From positions 3,036,001-3,100,000 of the forward strand of contig NZ_CP064187.1 in the NCBI RefSeq assembly GCF_015353075.1: a stretch of DNA of 64,000 nucleotides. The letters run 5' to 3'. Position numbers and translations under genes: made by a program. Source of the DNA: Rhizobium sp. 007 (lineage in GTDB: Bacteria; Pseudomonadota; Alphaproteobacteria; Rhizobiales; Rhizobiaceae). Below are positions 58,227-64,000 of this stretch, in pieces. Each line of letters starts with the position of its first letter. Position 1 is the stretch's first letter. The notes under the pieces were generated by a model that saw only the letters and a list, made by a program, of their open reading frames with translations, did no database searches and was not told the DNA's origin.

Positions 58227-58830
58227 TCATTGTTTTCTGGCAGTGCCATTGCGGACATAGGTGTGAGTGCGGCGCTCAGGCACGCCCGGCACCATGGGCA
58301 AGACAGGCTGCTCGCGATCCAGTGCCTGGATTTGCGATTTTTCGTCAACGCAAAGCACGACAGCTCGATTTGGCGGCGACATGTAGAGACCGACAATGTC
58401 CTGCACCTTGTCGACGAACAGAGGGTCGGTCGACAGCTTGAACGTTTCTGACCGATGCGGTTGCAGCCCAAACGCGGCCCAAATCCGACGGATGGTCGTG
58501 TGCGAAAGCCCGGTCTCGGCGGCCATGGAGCGGATCGACCAATGGGTGGCGTCCTTCGGAGTGCTGTTCAGCGTGCGCTCGATCACTTGAGCAACCTGGA
58601 CATCCGATACTGTGCGTGGGCGACCTGCGCGATATTCGTCGGTCAACCCTTCAATGCCTTCCTGCACAAACCGCCGCCGCCACTTGCCAACCGTGTGCTC
58701 GTGGACACCAAGGCGTTCAGCGACGTCTTTACTCTGCAATCCCTCCGCGCAGAGCAGAACCATCCGGCATCGATCTGATAGTGAACGCGGCGCTTTGTGC
58801 CGCCGAACCTGAGCTTCGAGAAAAGCCCGG
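58227..58830 (-). pseudogene. IS630-family transposase, truncated at both ends
   Basis: About 200 codons. The N-terminal helix-turn-helix (SKDVAERLGVHEHTVGKWRR), a second HTH (WSIRSMAAETGLSHTTIRRI) and the first catalytic aspartate region (RAVVLCVDEKSQIQALDREQ) are present. The sequence stops after THTYVRNGT, before the second Asp and the final acidic residue of the DDE triad. The 5' end is cut by the left inverted repeat of the IS6 element at 58831. Confidence 0.85.
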
Positions 58831-59647
58831 GGTAGCGTCGCCTTAACATTTGCCGCGGTATTTACGGGCATGAGCCAGGACCCGCAGACCGATGTTACGA
58901 CGCCCCGCTAATAAGCGTCATCGTTTTCCCGCCGAGATAATAGCGCATGCGGTGTGGCTCTACTTCCGCTTTCCGCTGAGCCTGCGTCATGTAGAAGATC
59001 TGCTGGCCGAGCGCGGCATTGAAGTCTCGTTCCAGACAGTCGCGGAATGGGCTGCCAAGTTCGGCCGAGAGTATGCTTCCATCCGGCTGCGTTCCAGGGG
59101 CAGTTTTGCCGACAAATGGCACCTCGACGAAATGGTAGTTGCTATCAAGGGCAGAAAATACTGGCTATGGCGCGCCGTCGATGCCGATGGCTACGTTCTC
59201 GAGGCTCTGATCCAGAGCCGCCGGAACAAGAAGGCGGCCTTGAAGCTGATGCGAAAGCTCCTGAAGGGCCAGTGTGTCGCACCGCGTGTCATGATCACCG
59301 ACAAGCTCAGATCCTACGATGCCGCCAGAAGAGAAATCATGCAGTGTCGAGCATCGCTCGCATAAGGGCTTGAATAACCGGGCGGAGAATTCGCATCTGG
59401 CTGTTCGACGACGAGAACGAGGCATGATCCGGTTCAAGTCGGCAGGGCAATGCCAGCGCTTCATCTCCATCCACGGCCCGATCGCTAACCTCTTCCATCT
59501 TCACCGCAACCGGACGCGCACTGCTGAACATCGCAAACTGCGAAACGCCGCCACGAACACGTGGCACGAAATCACCCTGTCGACCGCGGCATAAACCGGC
59601 GCCATCGTGGCCATCCTGTGCCCGACCCAAGTTAAGGCGACGCTACC
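58831..59647 (+). mobile_element. IS6-family insertion sequence, 817 bp
   Basis: Bounded by perfect 16-bp inverted repeats (GGTAGCGTCGCCTTAA at 58831-58846; complement at 59632-59647). The 817-bp length is close to IS26 (820 bp). The 8-bp flanks (AAGCCCGG left, CTCAGCCT right) do not match, so the original target duplication is gone and the copy sits at a recombination junction: IS630 on the left, another broken gene on the right. Confidence 0.9.
58870..59594 (+). pseudogene. IS6-family transposase with two frameshifts
   Basis: The native start is probably the ATG at 58870 (MSQDPQTDVTTP), but an extra base near 58910, absent from the miniature copy at 61163-61340, breaks that frame; an internal ATG at 58892 rejoins it. 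The catalytic core is then read: YFRFPLSLRHVEDLLAERGI, DKWHLDEMVVAIKGRKYWLW, AVDADGYVLEALIQSRRNKK. A second frameshift near 59350 moves the conserved HKGLNNRAENSHLAVRRRER to another frame. The C-terminal glutamate of the DDE triad (in RAENSH) is therefore separated from the first two aspartates. The product is likely inactive unless frameshifting occurs. Confidence 0.85.
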
Positions 59648-59824
59648 CTCAGCCTGCTGATTGGTAGCTTTCGCCGGGCCCAGGAGGTCACTTTTGGTTG
59701 TGGCAGACATGATGCTTTCCGGCAAGGAGCGGATCAATGCGAGGCACTCAGCGAGTCGGCTGGCGAATTCCGGATCATTCGCCAACAGTTCACTGAATGT
59801 GGTCGAATAATCGGATGAAAGCAT
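59648..59824 (-). pseudogene. Gene fragment cut by IS6
   Basis: About 59 codons beginning MLSSDYSTTFSELLANDPEF (a GTG start 21 bases earlier is possible), helical, ending at the IS6 inverted repeat. I do not recognise the family. It shows that the IS6 copy, or a rearrangement at it, disrupted a host gene. Confidence 0.4.
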
Positions 59825-60056
59825 CTTGATCTGGTCTCCCGGCACACGCGCCTACACGGAAAGTTGTTTTCCGCGGGGCGGCGCTGAGGTATTATTGCGG
59901 GTGTCATGCCGCGTGGCGCAAAGAACGAGCCAAGCATGCGTGTCGGTCACGATGTGCTTCGCTGCAACGCTGCTCCTTGGCCATTTCGCGCATCAGGTGC
60001 GCAGCCATGGTACCCGATGCCAGGAGTCATCTTCGGTACACCGGCTGACCAGATAG
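59825..60056. other. Intergenic, no gene seen
   Basis: About 230 bases between the fragment cut by IS6 and the binding-protein gene. It should contain divergent promoters; no clear motif seen. Confidence 0.35.
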
Positions 60057-60836
60057 ATGTCTTTCAGCCAACCGGGGCGCTTTGGAATGTTCGTTCGGTT
60101 CTTGCTCGCTGGATTTGTCTTCCTGTGCACTTGCGCGGCACCGGGGCTGGCCAACGCCGCTTGCGAGTTGCGCGTTGGCTGGGATGAATGGCCCCCCTAC
60201 TTTACGTACGAGCGAGGGAATTTTCATGGTCTGGAGTACGACCTCTTGAAGTCGACGGCCGATACGACCGGATGCAAACTTGATTTCCTTCAGGTACCTT
60301 GGGTGCGTGCGTTGAAAATGCTGGGTGCCGGCGAGCTCGAACTTCTGTATGGCGCCGGGTATTCGGCAGAACGCGCCGAATTCGCCAGATTTTCGATCCC
60401 CTACCGTCAGGAACAATTCCTCCTGGTCACCCGGTCCAAAGCCGGCGACGACGCCGACTCGGTTTCCCTGAACGACTGGATACGGTCCGAAAGGGCGGTG
60501 AGTGATCCAGTCACCATCGGGGTCTTCCGCGGGAATTTCTATGGCGAACAGATCGAGGGCATTGTAAGAAACAAAGAGAACAACGTGGCCTTGGTCGAAT
60601 TGAACGACAATGATCAGTTGATTGGGATGCTCGGTGCCGGCCGTATCGACGGTTTTATAATCGAAGACGGTGTCGCCCAGACAGAACTACGAGGGTCTCC
60701 ATTTCCCTTCCATCGATACGCGATAAAGGAACAGCCAGCGGACCCGTTGCATTACATGTTTTCTTTCGGCGTTGCCGAGGATGTCGTGCAGCGTTTCAAC
60801 AACGCGATCCGGGAACGGCAGTCGCAAGGCCGATAG
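60057..60836 (+). CDS. Periplasmic solute-binding protein (SBP_bac_3 type)
   Basis: 259 residues; the secretory signal really begins at Met11 (60087: MFVRFLLAGFVFLCTCAAPG, cleavage after ANA), so the shorter start is also likely. Mature N terminus CELRVGWDEWPPYFTYERGN, the beta-strand pattern of amino-acid-type binding proteins, and IDGFIIEDGVAQTEL near residue 200. It lacks adjacent permease or ATPase genes, so it either serves a distant transporter or acts as a sensor-associated receptor. Only IS and recombinase relics surround it. Confidence 0.85.
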   Translation: MSFSQPGRFGMFVRFLLAGFVFLCTCAAPGLANAACELRVGWDEWPPYFTYERGNFHGLEYDLLKSTADTTGCKLDFLQVPWVRALKMLGAGELELLYGAGYSAERAEFARFSIPYRQEQFLLVTRSKAGDDADSVSLNDWIRSERAVSDPVTIGVFRGNFYGEQIEGIVRNKENNVALVELNDNDQLIGMLGAGRIDGFIIEDGVAQTELRGSPFPFHRYAIKEQPADPLHYMFSFGVAEDVVQRFNNAIRERQSQGR

Positions 60837-61020
60837 CGAATTGTGTTCCGGGCCAAGGCCGTGACATGTTAACGCCGGACGACAAGTTGGATCGCCTCCA
60901 TCCTTAGCTGAGGCAATACGAGTCTCACCTTGATTGATGAGGTGGAACGGCCCGCTACGACAGCATCCAGGTGCTAAAACGTGGTCGCTGACGTCAACGC
61001 CACAAGGTAGGAGCCGTTTT

Positions 61021-61162
61021 GTGAAGCAGATTGCCACCATCGGGTTAGATTTGGCCAAGCAGTTCTTTCAAGTTTATGCCGCCGACGCTGAGGGTTCCCC
61101 TGTCCTGAACCACAAGCTGCGCCGGGGCGAAGTGCTGAGATTGTTCGAAAAGCAGCCGCCGT
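61021..61162 (+). pseudogene. IS110-family transposase, N-terminal stub
   Basis: About 47 codons, VKQIATIGLDLAKQFFQVYA and LRRGEVLRLFEKQPP, the N-terminal RuvC-like domain of IS110 transposases with the first catalytic Asp (GLDLAK). It is interrupted by the inverted repeat of the miniature IS6 element at 61163. Confidence 0.8.
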
Positions 61163-61340
61163 GGTAGCGTCGCCTTACTACATGACGCAGGCTCAGCGGA
61201 AAGCGGAAGTAGAGCCACACCGCATGCGCTATTATCTCGGCGGGAAAACGATGACGCTTATAGCGGGGCGTCGTAACATCGGTCTGCGGGTCCTGGCTCA
61301 TGCCCGTAAATACCGCGGCAAATGTTAAGGCGACGCTACC
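61163..61340 (-). mobile_element. Miniature IS6 derivative, 178 bp
   Basis: Both inverted repeats are kept (GGTAGCGTCGCCTTA at 61163-61177; TTAAGGCGACGCTACC at 61325-61340). The interior encodes only the first 40 or so transposase residues (MSQDPQTDVTTP, RHRFPAEIIAHAVWLYFRFP) on the minus strand. It is an internal deletion that could still be mobilised in trans. It retains the undisturbed N-terminal frame that the full copy has lost. Confidence 0.85.
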
Positions 61341-61447
61341 CCGCCTCATGCTGAGTAGTTACATGGAGCGCCGTTTCATCGCCGAGGCACACGCGGATTT
61401 CGCGGAGAAGCTGGAGGCTGGCGAACTTGACACGGAGCAGAAACAAA

Positions 61448-61481
61448 AAAAGCTCCTCGACGCTTACGCGGAGGAGCTTTT
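61448..61481 (-). terminator. Intrinsic terminator of the rRNA operon
   Basis: Perfect 11-bp stem (AAAAGCTCCTC ... GAGGAGCTTTT) with a 12-base loop, followed on the minus strand by TTTGTTT. It lies 48 bases beyond the tRNA-fMet 3' end. The opposite strand is an open reading frame (LDTEQKQKKLLDAYAEELLS) similar to the one at 22.05 kb. Confidence 0.85.
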
Positions 61482-61528
61482 GAGCAAATATCTCAAATAT
61501 CCCGAGTGGGAGAATTTGCAAGTTTGTT

Positions 61529-61605
<77 letters not shown>

Positions 61606-61712
61606 TTATTGTTTTGAAGCGGAACGGACCGCTGTTGTTGCGGCCGGTTTATATCGGCTTATTGCCGTTGTTTTGTTTTGAGAAGATTGTGATTTTGTTG
61701 TTGCGTTTTGCA

Positions 61713-61830
61713 GACCTGGCGGCGACCGACTCTCCCGCGTCTTGAGACGAAGTACCATGGGCGCTGGGGCGTTTCACGGCCGTGTTCGGAAAGGGAACGG
61801 GTGCAGCCACCCCGCCATAACCACCAGGTC
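61713..61830 (-). rRNA. rrf: 5S ribosomal RNA
   Basis: About 118 nt, beginning GACCTGGTGGTTATGGCGGG and ending in the complementary CCAGGTC, with the conserved CCGAAC loop. Transcribed after 23S and before tRNA-fMet. Ends are approximate by a few bases. Confidence 0.93.
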
Positions 61831-61954
61831 AGCGAAGCGCAACGATTTGAGAAGCTGGTGAAGTTTTCACTTCGTTTTGTTGAACACGTCATTGGCGGGG
61901 AAGCGCTTGTATGCTGCTTCTTATCGCCTGGCTCATTTTGATGAGCATTGTCAA

Positions 61955-64000
<2,046 letters not shown>

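Noticed and set aside
59319..59594. Programmed frameshifting in the IS6 transposase
   Set aside because: No slippery heptamer is visible at the shift, and the upstream frame is also damaged; inactivation by mutation is simpler.

Overview
The window looks like an alphaproteobacterial, most probably Rhizobiales (Rhizobiaceae/Brucellaceae-like), chromosome segment. The firmest clue is the right end, which carries the 3' part of a 23S rRNA gene, then 5S rRNA, then tRNA-fMet, all on the minus strand. The NodT-type outer-membrane factor, the glucose-type sugar ABC transporter and an MCP ending in a WxxF-type pentapeptide fit that group. Species cannot be fixed from the sequence alone.

Layout. (1) 1-10.3 kb: a small secreted His/Asp-rich protein, then a complete minus-strand RND operon (adaptor, two permeases, outer-membrane lipoprotein; MdtABC-OprM-like). 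(2) 11.7-19.7 kb: a plus-strand operon joining a second RND adaptor and permease to a double-length NitT/TauT-like ABC permease and its ATPase. (3) 19.7-22.3 kb: decayed DNA holding an SRAP remnant, an N-terminally truncated phosphodiesterase and a LacI gene fused to a recombinase-like tail that ends in three short tRNA-fMet-3'-end-like repeats. (4) 22.4-32.3 kb: small redox and regulatory genes (pirin, two paralogous LysR regulators, LLM flavoenzyme, isochorismatase-like hydrolase, quinone oxidoreductase, Kef antiporter, SDR, AraC). Four of the intergenic regions share a 23-nt motif.

(5) 32.6-51.3 kb: a colinear minus-strand catabolic cluster of 14 genes, headed by its own LacI regulator. 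It encodes a Gfo/Idh/MocA dehydrogenase, CoA-transferase, enoyl-CoA hydratase, aldehyde dehydrogenase, sugar ABC importer, two GMC oxidoreductases, a second Gfo/Idh, a large flavoprotein, a PfkB kinase and a truncated HAD phosphatase. Four near-identical palindromes (core GAACGTTCC) flank the regulator and the operon start. The simplest reading is import of a sugar, polyol or glycoside, oxidation by the GMC and Gfo/Idh enzymes, and processing of side products by the kinase and the CoA enzymes. The substrate cannot be named.

(6) 51.5-61.5 kb: an insertion-sequence graveyard with an ABC permease relic, a serine-recombinase relic, an intact MCP, an intact PAS histidine kinase, IS5, IS630 and IS110 pieces, three states of one IS6-family element (817-bp full length, one-ended fragment, 178-bp miniature), and a periplasmic binding protein. 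(7) 61.5-64 kb: terminator, tRNA-fMet, 5S and 23S.

The most unusual structure is the repeated pairing of a tRNA-fMet-3'-end-like unit with a minus-strand intrinsic terminator at 22.1, 52.7 and 61.5 kb. At the first two sites the terminator lies within the plus-strand reading frame of a recombinase-like tail. This suggests past integration events at the tRNA-fMet 3' end in which the incoming DNA re-supplied the rRNA operon terminator.
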